A DNA stretch of 64,000 bases from Streptomyces leeuwenhoekii. GTDB taxonomy: Bacteria > Actinomycetota > Actinomycetes > Streptomycetales > Streptomycetaceae. Below the pieces are notes generated by a model. The model worked only from the letters and a program-made list of their open reading frames with translations, searched no databases and was not told where the DNA came from. How positions within the stretch are numbered: position 1 is the stretch's first letter; each line of letters starts with the position of its first letter. The stretch lies in the NCBI RefSeq assembly GCF_001013905.1, contig NZ_LN831790.1:6276001-6340000 (forward strand). The letters are read 5' to 3'. Both the position numbers and the translations under genes were made by a program. Positions 55,023-63,794 of the stretch are shown piece after piece.

Positions 55023-56339
55023 TCAGTGCAAGGGGCGGAAGTGCCGCTCCAGGCCCCGCCAGACGTCGTCGTAGCGCTGTTGCAGGTGTCCGGCGCGGGC
55101 CGCCTGCGAGGTCAGCGTCACCGGCCACCGCGTCTCGAACATGAACGCCAGCCCGTCGTCGATCTTCTGCGGCCGCAGCTCGGCGGCGCTCGCCCGGTCG
55201 AACGTCTCCCGGTCCGGCCCGTGCGCCGACATCATGTTGTGCAGCGAGCCGCCGCCCGGCACGAAGCCCTCCGCCTTCGCGTCGTAGGCGCCCTCGATCA
55301 GGCCCATGTACTCGCTCATCACGTTCCGGTGGAAGTACGGCGGCCGGAACGTGTCCTCGCCCACCAGCCAGCGCGGCGCGAAGACGACGAAGTCGACGCC
55401 CGCCAGGCCCGGGGTGTCGGAGGGGGAGGTCAGCACCGTGAAGATCGACGGGTCGGGGTGGTCGTAGGAGACGGTCCCCAGCACGTTGAACCGGCGCAGG
55501 TCGTAGACGTACGGCACATGGTTGCCGTGCCAGGCGACCACGTCGAGCGGTGAGTGGTCGTACCGGGCGGTCCACAGGTTGCCGCAGAACTTGTTCACGA
55601 CCTCCACCGGGCCCTCGACGTCCTCGTAGGCGGCGACCGGCGCGCGGAAGTCCCGCGCGTTGGCGAGCCCGTTGGCGCCGATCGGGCCGAGGTCGGGGAG
55701 GCGGAAGGGGGCGCCGTAGTTCTCGCAGACGTAGCCGCGGGCCGTCCCGTCCAGCAGCTCCACCCGGAAGCGGACCCCGCGCGGGATCAGTGCCACATGG
55801 CCCGGCTCGGCGTGCAGCAGGCCGAACTCGGTGCGCAGCAGCAGCCCTCCGCGCTCCGGGACGATGAGCAGCTCGCCGTCGGCGTCGCTGAAGACCCGGT
55901 CCATGGAGGCGTCGGCGTGGTACAGGTGCACGGCGACGCCGGTGCGCTGGGCCGCGTCCCCGTTGCCGCCGAGCGTCCACAGACCCGCGAGGAAATCCGT
56001 CCCGGCGGGCGGCTCGGGCAGCGGGTTCCACCGCAGCCGGTTGGGGTCGGGCACCGTCTCGGTGAAGGGCGCGGTGCGGATCGCGCCGTTGTCCGCCCGG
56101 GTGAACGCCGGGTGCGCGGCCGAGGGGCGGATCCGGTACAGCCACGAGCGCCGGTTGTGCGCCCTCGGCTCGGTGAACGCCGTGCCGCTGAGCTGCTCCG
56201 CGTACAGGCCGAGGGGCGCTCGCTGCGGCGAGTTGCGCCCCTCGGGCAGGGCGCCCGGCACCGCCTCCGAGCTGTGCTCGTTGCCGAAACCGGTGAGATA
56301 GGCCAGCCGCTCCGCGGTCTTCCGCGCGTCCCCGCTCAT
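55023..56339 (-). CDS. hmgA: Homogentisate 1,2-dioxygenase
   Basis: A 438-residue non-haem iron dioxygenase that opens homogentisate to maleylacetoacetate in tyrosine and phenylalanine catabolism. Seen: the N-terminal [44 protein letters not shown], and the metal-binding [16 protein letters not shown]. The length matches the family. GGGAG precedes the ATG at 56339. The regulator gene follows 3 bp after the stop on the same strand. Other pathway genes (fumarylacetoacetase, isomerase) are not in the window. Confidence 0.96.
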   Translation of the reverse strand: MSGDARKTAERLAYLTGFGNEHSSEAVPGALPEGRNSPQRAPLGLYAEQLSGTAFTEPRAHNRRSWLYRIRPSAAHPAFTRADNGAIRTAPFTETVPDPNRLRWNPLPEPPAGTDFLAGLWTLGGNGDAAQRTGVAVHLYHADASMDRVFSDADGELLIVPERGGLLLRTEFGLLHAEPGHVALIPRGVRFRVELLDGTARGYVCENYGAPFRLPDLGPIGANGLANARDFRAPVAAYEDVEGPVEVVNKFCGNLWTARYDHSPLDVVAWHGNHVPYVYDLRRFNVLGTVSYDHPDPSIFTVLTSPSDTPGLAGVDFVVFAPRWLVGEDTFRPPYFHRNVMSEYMGLIEGAYDAKAEGFVPGGGSLHNMMSAHGPDRETFDRASAAELRPQKIDDGLAFMFETRWPVTLTSQAARAGHLQQRYDDVWRGLERHFRPLH

Positions 56340-56376
56340 GATCGCTCCCTCGCCGTCAGATCCCGCACGCCCACTG

Positions 56377-56400
56377 ATTCCTATGCTTCACCGTAGGAAT
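56377..56400. promoter_or_regulatory. Inverted repeat at the hmgA promoter (probable GntR operator)
   Basis: ATTCCTA (56377-56383) and TAGGAAT (56394-56400) form a 7-bp perfect inverted repeat with a 10-bp spacer, 38-61 bp before the hmgA start. On the minus strand CATAGGAAT could serve as -10 box, so a bound regulator would block transcription. Confidence 0.6.
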
Positions 56401-56497
56401 GGGGGCGCGTGGGCGCAAGAGGTGTGCGGCGGCCCGGCGGGACCGCCCCCGTCCGGGCGGGTGGCGGCAGGGCCGTTCCGGGCGGGTTTCGGCGCAT

Positions 56498-56557
56498 GGG
56501 GGCGGGTTCCGGTCGGTCTCCGGGACTCCGCCGGAAGGCCGACCGGAACCCGCCCCC
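56498..56557. promoter_or_regulatory. 19-bp perfect hairpin between divergent genes
   Basis: Positions 56498-56516 pair perfectly with 56539-56557 across a 22-nt loop (GGGGGCGGGTTCCGGTCGG arm). It lies upstream of the lipoprotein gene and could be a leader structure. A terminator is unexpected between divergent genes. Confidence 0.6.
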
Positions 56558-56600
56558 AGGAGGATCCGCGTCCCCGGCCCGGTGTTCTACGCTCCCCGGC

Positions 56601-57281
56601 ATGTCGTGGACACGGAGATCGCGTGCCGTGCTCGCGGTCTGCGTCCTGCTGCCGGCCGGGTCCGCGGGCTGTGGTGCCGGCGACGCTCGCGAACCGGCGC
56701 GCGCACACGCAACCGCGTCCGCCGCGCCCGTGGGCGAACTGCTCGACGACACCGACGCGGAGGGCCGGCGCTACCGGGAGGTGGCCGCCGAGCACGCTCC
56801 CGAGGTCGGCGTCGAGGTGCAGCCCGGCACCGGCGGTGACTGGGACATACGGCTGTCGGTCCGCAACTTCCGCTTCTCGCCCCCCGGTACACGGGCCGAA
56901 GCGCGGCCGGGACGCGGCCTGGCCTACCTCTACCTGGACGACGGTCTCGTCACCCGCCTGCGCGGCCCCGGCCACCGGCTCGCCGCCCGCCTCGTCCCGC
57001 GCGGCACACACCACGTCACCGTCCGTCTGCACGCCGACGACGGCACGGTCTGGGCGGTGGCGGGCGAACCCGTCGAGAACACCGCGGACATCACCGTGTC
57101 GGGGCCGCGACCGACCGCCGCGGAAGGGCCGCGACCGACCGCCGCGGAGGGGCCGGAGCCGACCGCCGCCGAGAGGCCGGGGGCGACCGGCGGGGAGAGG
57201 CCGGGAGCGAGCACCGGTGAGGGGCCCGGGGCGACCGGCGCGGCGGGGCCCGGAGCGGTCGCGGCGCGCGGGGCGGGGTGA
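56601..57281 (+). CDS. Putative lipoprotein with repetitive C terminus
   Basis: A 226-residue protein. Seen: a lipobox SAGC ending at Cys 24 after a hydrophobic signal, an Ala-rich linker, and a beta-rich domain (WDIRLSVRNFRFSPPGTRAE; RGLAYLYLDDGLVTRLRGPG; THHVTVRLHADDGTVWAV) that resembles cupredoxin-like or DUF domains in secondary-structure pattern but has no obvious Cys/His/Met copper set. The last 55 residues are imperfect Gly-Pro-Thr-Ala-Ala-Glu repeats (GPRPTAAEGPRPTAAE). Function unknown. Confidence 0.65.
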   Translation: MSWTRRSRAVLAVCVLLPAGSAGCGAGDAREPARAHATASAAPVGELLDDTDAEGRRYREVAAEHAPEVGVEVQPGTGGDWDIRLSVRNFRFSPPGTRAEARPGRGLAYLYLDDGLVTRLRGPGHRLAARLVPRGTHHVTVRLHADDGTVWAVAGEPVENTADITVSGPRPTAAEGPRPTAAEGPEPTAAERPGATGGERPGASTGEGPGATGAAGPGAVAARGAG

Positions 57282-57345
57282 GTGCCGCGGGCGCCCGGTT
57301 CCGCACCCGCCGTCACGGTTCACCGGACGGCGGCGGGAGGGCATC

Positions 57346-57966
57346 ATGAGGACCGTGCCCCACGCGACATCACTCCGCCGCGCCCCCGTGCAGCGGCGCA
57401 GTGCCGAACGGCTGGCGAGGATCCTGGACGCCTGCGCCGATCTTCTGGACGAGGTCGGCTACGAGGACCTGAGCACCCGGGCGGTGGCCCTGCGCGCCGG
57501 TGTGCCCATCGGCTCGGTGTACCGCTTCTTCGGCAACAAGCGGCAGATGGCCGACGCGCTCGCCCAGCGCAACCTCGAGCGGTACACCGAGCGCGTGACC
57601 GAGCGCCTGAGCCAGGCCGGCGGTGACGCGGGCTGGCGGGCCGCGCTGGACGCGGTGCTCGACGAGTACCTGGCGATGAAGCGGTCCGCGCCCGGCTTCT
57701 CCCTCGTCGACTTCGGCAACCAGATACCGGTGGGCGCCCGGCACACCGAACCCAACCACCGTGTCGCCGACCGGCTCACCGACCTGCTCTCCGGTCATCT
57801 CGGCCGCGAACCCGACGAGGACCTGCGCCGTGCCTTCCTCGTCGCCGTGGAGACCGCCGATACCCTGGTGCACCTCGCCTTCCGGGTCGCCCCGGAGGGC
57901 GACGAGAAGATCATCGAGGAGGCACGGGCGCTGCTGCGGGCGTATCTGGGGCGGTTGCTCGACTGA
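57346..57966 (+). CDS. TetR-family transcriptional regulator
   Basis: A 206-residue regulator. Seen: an N-terminal TetR helix-turn-helix (RLARILDACADLLDEVGYEDLSTRAVALRAGVPIGSVYRFFGNKRQMADALA split over residues 23-74) and an all-helical ligand-binding domain. GGGAGG precedes the ATG at 57346. A perfect palindrome with TetR-operator character (GCATACCGATCGGTATGC) lies 273 bp downstream at the start of the molybdopterin oxidoreductase gene, making that gene its probable target. It faces no divergent partner. Confidence 0.88.
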   Translation: MRTVPHATSLRRAPVQRRSAERLARILDACADLLDEVGYEDLSTRAVALRAGVPIGSVYRFFGNKRQMADALAQRNLERYTERVTERLSQAGGDAGWRAALDAVLDEYLAMKRSAPGFSLVDFGNQIPVGARHTEPNHRVADRLTDLLSGHLGREPDEDLRRAFLVAVETADTLVHLAFRVAPEGDEKIIEEARALLRAYLGRLLD

Positions 57967-57997
57967 CGGAGCGGGCCTTCGCCGGGCGGGCCGGATG

Positions 57998-58117
57998 TCG
58001 TCCGGTGGTCCGGGTGCCCGTCCGGCGGACCAGGCGCTCGTCCGGTGGTCCGGGTGCCCGCCCGGCGGACCAGACGCTCGTCCGGTGGTCCGGGTGCCCG
58101 TCCGGTGGGCCGGGTGT
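57998..58117. repeat. Three tandem 40-bp repeats
   Basis: Copies at 57998-58037, 58038-58077 and 58078-58117 begin TCGTCCGGTGGTCCGGGTGC. The first two differ by two or three bases, the third diverges at its end. They lie between the TetR gene and its probable operator. The remainder of the gap to 58238 holds no gene. Confidence 0.85.
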
Positions 58118-58238
58118 TCGGCGCCGAACCGGGTGCTCGGCGGCGTCCCGGCTGCTCCGCGGCGGGCCGGGCGGCTGCCGACCGCCGCCCGCCCGGCCGG
58201 CGGACGGCGCCCCGCCGCCCGCGCGCCCTCCCCGGCGG

Positions 58239-58256
58239 GCATACCGATCGGTATGC
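58239..58256. promoter_or_regulatory. 18-bp perfect palindrome, probable TetR operator
   Basis: GCATACCGATCGGTATGC is a perfect palindrome 44-61 bp before the oxidoreductase start codon; its ACCGATCGGT core matches typical TetR-family operators. The adjacent TetR gene is the likely source of its repressor. Confidence 0.75.
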
Positions 58257-58299
58257 TCGGCCCGTGCCCGCGCGCCACCGCCGCCCCCGGGGAGGACCC

Positions 58300-60543
58300 G
58301 TGTCCCGCACCGCCCTGCGTATCTGCCCCCTGTGCGAGGCCACCTGCGGCCTGACCCTGACGGTCGAGGGGACCCGCGTCACCGGCGCCCGCGGTGACCG
58401 CGACGACGTGTTCAGCCAGGGGTTCGTCTGCCCCAAGGGCGCCTCGTTCGGGGCCGTCGACGCCGACCCCGACCGGCTGCGCGCGCCCCTGGTCCGCCGG
58501 GACGGCGTGCTGCGCGAGACCGGCTGGGAGGCGGCCTTCGACGCGGTGGCCGCCGGGCTGCGGCCCGTCGTCGAGCGGTACGGCCCGCAGTCCGTCGGCG
58601 TCGTCCTCGGCAACCCCACCGTGCACACCATGGCCGGCGCCCTCTACCCGCCCGTCCTGCTGAGCGCGCTCGGCATCCGCAACCTGTTCACCGCCTCGAC
58701 GCTCGACCAGATGCCCAAGCACGTCTCCAGCGGCCTGCTCTTCGGCGACGCCAACGCGATCCCCGTCCCCGACCTGGACCGCACCGACCACCTCCTCCTC
58801 ATCGGCGCCAACCCCCTGGAGTCAAACGGGAGTCTGTGCACCGCGCCCGACTTCCCCGGCCGGCTGAAGGCCCTCAAGGCCCGCGGCGGCACCCTGACCG
58901 TCGTCGACCCGCGCCGCACCCGCACCGCCCGCCTCGCCGACCGGCACATCGCCCCGCGCCCCGGCACCGACGCGCTGCTGCTCGCCGCGATGGCCCACGT
59001 CCTCTTCGACGAGGACCTCGCCGACCTCGGGGACCTCGCCCCGCACGTCCAGGGCGTCGCCGAACTCCGCACGGCCCTGGCCGGGTTCACCCCCGAGGCC
59101 GTCGCCGCCGCCTGCGACGTGGACGCCTCCCTCGTCCGCACCCTCGCCCGGGAACTCGCCGCCGCCCCCACCGCCGCCGTCTACGGCCGCATCGGAAGCT
59201 GCACCGTCCCCCACGGCACCCTCGCCAGTTGGCTCGTGGACGTCCTGAACATCCTCACCGGCAACCTCGACCGCCCCGGCGGCGCGCTGTTCCCGCAGGC
59301 CGCCACCGCCAGGACGCCCCGCCCCGCCGGACCCGGGCGCGGCTTCGCCCTCGGCCGCTGGCGCTCCCGGGTGAGCGGACACCCGGAGGCCAAGGGGGAG
59401 CTGCCGCTGGCCGCCCTCGCCGAGGAGATCGACACCGCCACCGGCGAGGGCACGCCCCTCCGCGCGGTCATCGCCTTCGCCGCCAACCCGGTGCTCTCCG
59501 CACCCGACGGCGACCGGCTCGCCAAGGCCCTGGACTCCCTCGACTTCATGGTGGCCGTCGACCCGTACCTCAACGAGACCTCACGCCACGCGCACGTCGT
59601 GCTGCCCCCGCCGCCGCCCGCGCAGACCCCGCACCACGACTTCGCCTTCAACACCCTCGCCGTGCGCAACCAGGTCCGCTACACCCGCCCCGCCGTCCCT
59701 CTCGAACCCGGCCGCATGGCCGAGACCGAGATCATGGCCCGGCTGGTCCTCGCCGCGACGGGCCGCCACGGCGCCGACCCGTCCGCCGTCGACGCGATGG
59801 TGATCGAGCAGAGCCTCGAGGCGGCGGTGGGGGAGCCGCACTCCCCGGTGCACGGCCGCGACCCGGGGGAACTCGCCGCCATGCTGACCGGCCTGGACGG
59901 CCCCGAGCGGCGGCTCGACCTGATGCTGCGCCTGGGCCCCTACGGCGACGGCTTCGGCGCCCGGCCGGACGGGCTCACCCTGGAGAAGCTGCTCGCGCAC
60001 CCGCACGGCATCGACCTCGGCCCGCTCCGCCCCCGCCTGCCGCAGCCGCTGAAGACCAGGAGCGGCAAGGTGGAGCTGCTGCCCGGGCCGATCGCCGACG
60101 ACCTGCCCCGCCTGCGCGCCGCCCTGGCCGAGCGCCCCACCGGGTTCGTCCTGGTCGGCCGCCGCCATCTGCGCTCCAACAACAGCTGGATGCACAACAT
60201 CCCGGCCCTCACCGGCGGCACCAACCGCTGCACCCTGCACATCCACCCCGAGGACGCCGCCCGCCTGGGCGTACGGGACGGGGCACCGGTGCGCGTCAAG
60301 GGCGCCGGGGGAGAGGTGACCGCGCCCGCCGAGGTCACCGGCACCGTCCGGCAGGGCGTGGTGAGCCTGCCGCACGGCTGGGGCCACGACCGGCCCGGCA
60401 CCCGGCTGACGCACGCCGCCGCCGACCCCGGCGTCAACGTCAACCAGCTCCTGGACGGCAGCCTGCTCGACCCCCTGTCGGGCACCGCCGTACTCAACGG
60501 CGTCCCCGTCGAGCTCGCCCCGCTGCCCCCGACACAGCCGTGA
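58300..60543 (+). CDS. Molybdopterin oxidoreductase, formate dehydrogenase/nitrate reductase-like
   Basis: A 747-residue DMSO-reductase-superfamily enzyme. Seen: an N-terminal [4Fe-4S] motif CPLCEATC...FVCPKG (C-x2-C-x3-C-x26-C), the NPTVHTMAGALY and LIGANPLESNGS cofactor-binding segments, VVDPRRTRTARLADRH, FAANPVLSAPDG, and a C-terminal MopB-4 domain with RSNNSWMHNIPAL and SLPHGWGH. There is no Cys or selenocysteine at the usual Mo-ligand position (the region reads TASTLDQMPKHVSS). No signal peptide, so cytoplasmic. GGGGAGGA precedes the GTG. No electron-transfer subunit is adjacent. Confidence 0.9.
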   Translation: MSRTALRICPLCEATCGLTLTVEGTRVTGARGDRDDVFSQGFVCPKGASFGAVDADPDRLRAPLVRRDGVLRETGWEAAFDAVAAGLRPVVERYGPQSVGVVLGNPTVHTMAGALYPPVLLSALGIRNLFTASTLDQMPKHVSSGLLFGDANAIPVPDLDRTDHLLLIGANPLESNGSLCTAPDFPGRLKALKARGGTLTVVDPRRTRTARLADRHIAPRPGTDALLLAAMAHVLFDEDLADLGDLAPHVQGVAELRTALAGFTPEAVAAACDVDASLVRTLARELAAAPTAAVYGRIGSCTVPHGTLASWLVDVLNILTGNLDRPGGALFPQAATARTPRPAGPGRGFALGRWRSRVSGHPEAKGELPLAALAEEIDTATGEGTPLRAVIAFAANPVLSAPDGDRLAKALDSLDFMVAVDPYLNETSRHAHVVLPPPPPAQTPHHDFAFNTLAVRNQVRYTRPAVPLEPGRMAETEIMARLVLAATGRHGADPSAVDAMVIEQSLEAAVGEPHSPVHGRDPGELAAMLTGLDGPERRLDLMLRLGPYGDGFGARPDGLTLEKLLAHPHGIDLGPLRPRLPQPLKTRSGKVELLPGPIADDLPRLRAALAERPTGFVLVGRRHLRSNNSWMHNIPALTGGTNRCTLHIHPEDAARLGVRDGAPVRVKGAGGEVTAPAEVTGTVRQGVVSLPHGWGHDRPGTRLTHAAADPGVNVNQLLDGSLLDPLSGTAVLNGVPVELAPLPPTQP

Positions 60544-60600
60544 CCTGGAGTTTTGCGCTTATTGCTCGCGTGTCAACATCTTGTTAACGCAACGGGAGCG

Positions 60601-60659
60601 CACCTAACGTCGTCGCACCGCCTGCCCTGGTGGGAATGTTCAAGGGCGAACGTTAGGTG
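60601..60659. promoter_or_regulatory. Structured leader/operator before the CitMHS gene
   Basis: CACCTAACGT (60601-60610) and ACGTTAGGTG (60650-60659) are perfect 10-bp inverted repeats. The first overlaps a possible -10 box TAACGT (with TTGTTA 18 bp upstream), the second the ribosome-binding region of the gene at 60667. Inside the loop GCCCT and AGGGC also pair. Confidence 0.6.
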
Positions 60660-60666
60660 TCCACTC

Positions 60667-62109
60667 ATGCTGACCATCCTCGGCTTCGTCATGATCGCGA
60701 CCTTCCTGGTCCTGATCATGCTGAAGAAGATGTCGCCGATCGCGGCGCTCGTGCTCATTCCCGCGCTGTTCTGCGTGCTCGTCGGCAAGGGCGCCCACCT
60801 GGGCGACTACGTCGTCGAAGGGGTGAGCGACCTCGCCCCGACGGCGGCGATGCTCATGTTCGCGATCATCTACTTCGGGGTGATGATCGACGTCGGCCTC
60901 TTCGACCCGGTCGTCCGCGGGATCCTCAGGTTCTGCAAGGCCGACCCGATGCGCATCGTCGTCGGCACCGCCGTGCTCGCCGCGATCGTCTCCCTGGACG
61001 GCGACGGCTCGACCACCTTCATGATCACCGTCTCGGCGATGTACCCGCTGTACAAGCGGCTGAAGATGAGCCTGGTCGTGATGACCGGAGTGGCCGCGAT
61101 GGCCAACGGCGTGATGAACACCCTCCCCTGGGGCGGGCCCACCGCCCGTGCCGCCACCGCGCTGAAGGTGGACGCCGGCGACATCTTCGTTCCCATGATC
61201 CCGGCCCTGGCCGTCGGTCTCCTCTTCGTGCTGCTGCTCGCCTATGTGCTGGGTGTCCGCGAGCGGCGGCGGCTGGGGGTGCTGACGCTGGACCAGGCGC
61301 TGGCGGAGGACAAGCAGGCCGAGACCGAGACGGCGCTGGTCGGCGCCGGGACCGGCAAGGGCGCGGCGGACGCCCGGGGGTCCGGCACCGGACGGGGGAG
61401 CGCGCCCGCCGGCGGCCCGGGCACCGGCGCCCCCGCGCCGCAGGACGACACCGAGCCCGGCGACGGCCTGTACGGCATCGACCCCGACCGGCCCACCCTG
61501 CGCCCCAAGCTGTACTGGTTCAACGCGCTGCTCACGGCCGTCCTGCTCACCGCCATGATCATGGAGTGGCTGCCGATCCCGGTGCTGTTCCTGCTCGGCG
61601 CCGCGCTGGCGCTCACCGTCAACTTCCCGCACATGCCCGACCAGAAGGCGCGCATCGCCGCGCACGCCGAGAACGTGCTGAACGTCTCCGGCATGGTCTT
61701 CGCCGCCGCCGTCTTCACCGGCGTCCTCCAGGGCACCGGCATGGTGGACCACATGGCCGCCTGGCTGGTCGGAAACATCCCCGACGGCATGGGCCCGCAC
61801 ATGGCGCTGGTCACCGGCGTGCTCAGCATCCCGCTGACGTACTTCATGTCGAACGACGGCTTCTACTTCGGCATCCTCCCGGTGCTCGCCGAGGCCGGCC
61901 AGGCCCATGGCGTCTCCACGCTGGAGATCGCGCGGGCCTCCATCGTCGGCCAGCCGCTGCACATGTCGAGCCCGCTCGTCCCGGCCGTGTACGTCCTGGT
62001 CGGCATGGCCAAGGTCGAGTTCGGCGACCACACCAGGTTCGTGGTGAAGTGGGCGGCGCTCACCTGCCTCGTCGTCCTCGGCGCGGCCGTCCTGTTCGGC
62101 ATCGTCTGA
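60667..62109 (+). CDS. CitMHS-family citrate transporter
   Basis: A 480-residue membrane transporter that imports citrate complexed with a divalent cation (Mg or Ca, depending on subtype) with protons. Seen: about twelve hydrophobic helices, the DGDGSTTFMITVSAMYPLY and NTLPWGGPTARAA loops that are conserved in this family, and SNDGFYFGILPVLAE and GQPLHMSSPLVPA in the second half. A hydrophilic Gly/Ala/Thr/Pro-rich loop of about 90 residues separates the halves. The weak ribosome binding site (AGGTG) lies within an inverted repeat. An MFS gene follows 22 bp downstream. Confidence 0.93.
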   Translation: MLTILGFVMIATFLVLIMLKKMSPIAALVLIPALFCVLVGKGAHLGDYVVEGVSDLAPTAAMLMFAIIYFGVMIDVGLFDPVVRGILRFCKADPMRIVVGTAVLAAIVSLDGDGSTTFMITVSAMYPLYKRLKMSLVVMTGVAAMANGVMNTLPWGGPTARAATALKVDAGDIFVPMIPALAVGLLFVLLLAYVLGVRERRRLGVLTLDQALAEDKQAETETALVGAGTGKGAADARGSGTGRGSAPAGGPGTGAPAPQDDTEPGDGLYGIDPDRPTLRPKLYWFNALLTAVLLTAMIMEWLPIPVLFLLGAALALTVNFPHMPDQKARIAAHAENVLNVSGMVFAAAVFTGVLQGTGMVDHMAAWLVGNIPDGMGPHMALVTGVLSIPLTYFMSNDGFYFGILPVLAEAGQAHGVSTLEIARASIVGQPLHMSSPLVPAVYVLVGMAKVEFGDHTRFVVKWAALTCLVVLGAAVLFGIV

Positions 62110-62131
62110 GCCGTCCGGAAAGGACACGGAC

Positions 62132-63379
62132 ATGGGACCCGGTGGGGGTCGCGGCTGGCTGCTCCGCCTCGTCATCGCCTTCGGCTGCGCGCAGGGGGCC
62201 GTGTCGATGGCCCGGCCCGCCGTCTCCTACCGGGCCCTGGCGCTCGGCGCGGACGAGCGGGCGGTCGGCGTCATCGCGGGCGTGTACGCGCTGTTGCCGC
62301 TGTTCGCCGCCGTCCCGCTCGGCCGCCGCACCGACCACGGCCGCTGCGCGCCGCTGCTGCCGGCCGGTGTGGTCCTCATCGCCGGCGGATGCGCGCTGAG
62401 CGGCGTCGCGGACTCCCTGTGGGCGATGGCACTGTGGAGCGGGGTGATGGGCCTCGGCCACCTCTGCTTCGTCATCGGCGCCCAGTCGCTGGTCGCCCGG
62501 CAGTCCGCACCGCACGAACAGGACCGCAACTTCGGCCACTTCACCATCGGCGCCTCCCTCGGCCAGCTCGTCGGCCCGATCGCGGCCGGGGCCCTCATCG
62601 GCGGGCACGACATGGCGGGCACCAGCGCGCTCGCCCTGCTGGCCGCCGGGGCGGGCGCGGCCGTCGCGTTCACGTCGCTGTGGCGCATCGAGGGCCCCGC
62701 GGCGGCGGCGTCCCGCCCGGTCGGGGGCGGGCGGGTCCCGGTCCGGCGCATCCTGCGCGCCCGGGGCGTGCCGGCGGGCATCCTCATCAGCCTGTCGGTG
62801 CTGTCCGCGACGGACATCCTCACCGCCTACCTCCCGGTGGTCGGCGAGCACCGGGGCATCGCGCCCTCCGTGGTCGGCGTCCTGCTCAGCCTGCGCGCGG
62901 CGGCCACCATCGCCTGCCGCCTGGTGCTCACGCCCCTGCTGCGGCTGGTGGGCCGCACCCTCCTGCTGACCCTGACCTGCCTGCTGGCGGCCCTGCTGTG
63001 CGCGGGCGTCGCCCTGCCGGTGCCGGTGTGGGCGCTCGCCGTGATCCTCGTCGTCCTCGGTTTCTGCCTCGGCGTCGGCCAGCCGCTGTCCATGACGACC
63101 GTCGTCCGGGCCGCCCCCGACGACGCCCGCTCCACGGCCCTGGCCCTGCGCCTGACCGGCAACCGGCTCGGCCAGGTCGCCGCACCCGCCGCCGCGGGCC
63201 TGGTCGCCGGAGTCGCGGGCGTGGCCGCGCCCTTCGTTATGCTCGGCGCCCTGCTGCTGCTCTCCGCGGGCGTCGCCCTGCGCTCCCCGTCCGGGCCGTC
63301 CGGAGGTCCGGCGCCCTCCTCCCGGGACACCCGGCGGACGCGGGACGCCGACCGGGACGGGACGGCACCGAAACCGTAG
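62132..63379 (+). CDS. MFS transporter
   Basis: A 415-residue, 12-helix major facilitator protein. Seen: LGRRTDHGR-type loop 2-3 motif (GRRTDHGRCAPLL), paired six-helix halves, and an Arg/Pro/Asp-rich C-terminal tail of about 30 residues. Substrate unknown; organic acid or drug efflux is possible from context beside the citrate transporter. AAGGA lies before the ATG, and it is probably cotranscribed with the CitMHS gene. Confidence 0.85.
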   Translation: MGPGGGRGWLLRLVIAFGCAQGAVSMARPAVSYRALALGADERAVGVIAGVYALLPLFAAVPLGRRTDHGRCAPLLPAGVVLIAGGCALSGVADSLWAMALWSGVMGLGHLCFVIGAQSLVARQSAPHEQDRNFGHFTIGASLGQLVGPIAAGALIGGHDMAGTSALALLAAGAGAAVAFTSLWRIEGPAAAASRPVGGGRVPVRRILRARGVPAGILISLSVLSATDILTAYLPVVGEHRGIAPSVVGVLLSLRAAATIACRLVLTPLLRLVGRTLLLTLTCLLAALLCAGVALPVPVWALAVILVVLGFCLGVGQPLSMTTVVRAAPDDARSTALALRLTGNRLGQVAAPAAAGLVAGVAGVAAPFVMLGALLLLSAGVALRSPSGPSGGPAPSSRDTRRTRDADRDGTAPKP

Positions 63380-63794
63380 CCGCCGGCGGCACCGGTGCCC
63401 GCGACACCGGCTCCCGCCCGCCGCCGGACCACGCGAGGCCGGACCACGCGGGCGCCGGGCCCGCGCGGATGCCCGACTACGCGGGTGCCGGGCCGGCGGC
63501 CGGCGGCGGGGCTGCCGCGCGGCGGGCGTGAGCGGACGCGGCCGGCATCCGGTGCGTTCCGGACCCGGCCACGGATGCGGGAAAGCACAGATCCGACCAC
63601 TCGATGAGACATCCCCTCACTGAATTCGGCCGTCCGCTTTCTCAGCAGTCGGACCGGACGGCCCGATCGTGCCCGGTGTCTTCCCCCAGCCGGGTACATT
63701 CCGTTAACTTCCGTGACCCACGCGCCCCGTGAGACCGCACAGGGCGTCCGACCGCGGAGCACCAGCGCTCAGTGAGCCCCCGGGGGCACCTCTC
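63380..63794. other. Gap with short repeats and promoter for the ABC gene
   Basis: No gene is seen in 415 bp. Between 63415 and 63510 CCGGACCACGCG and GCGGGTGCCGGGCC-type units are repeated. Around 63690-63715 TACATTCCGTTAACTTCCG is low in G+C and promoter-like. Confidence 0.4.

Noticed and set aside
57998..58256. A 5' extension of the molybdopterin oxidoreductase back to 58045
   Set aside because: The frame is open but translates the tandem repeat into Arg/Pro-rich sequence; GGGGAGGA and the Fe-S motif spacing place the start at 58300.
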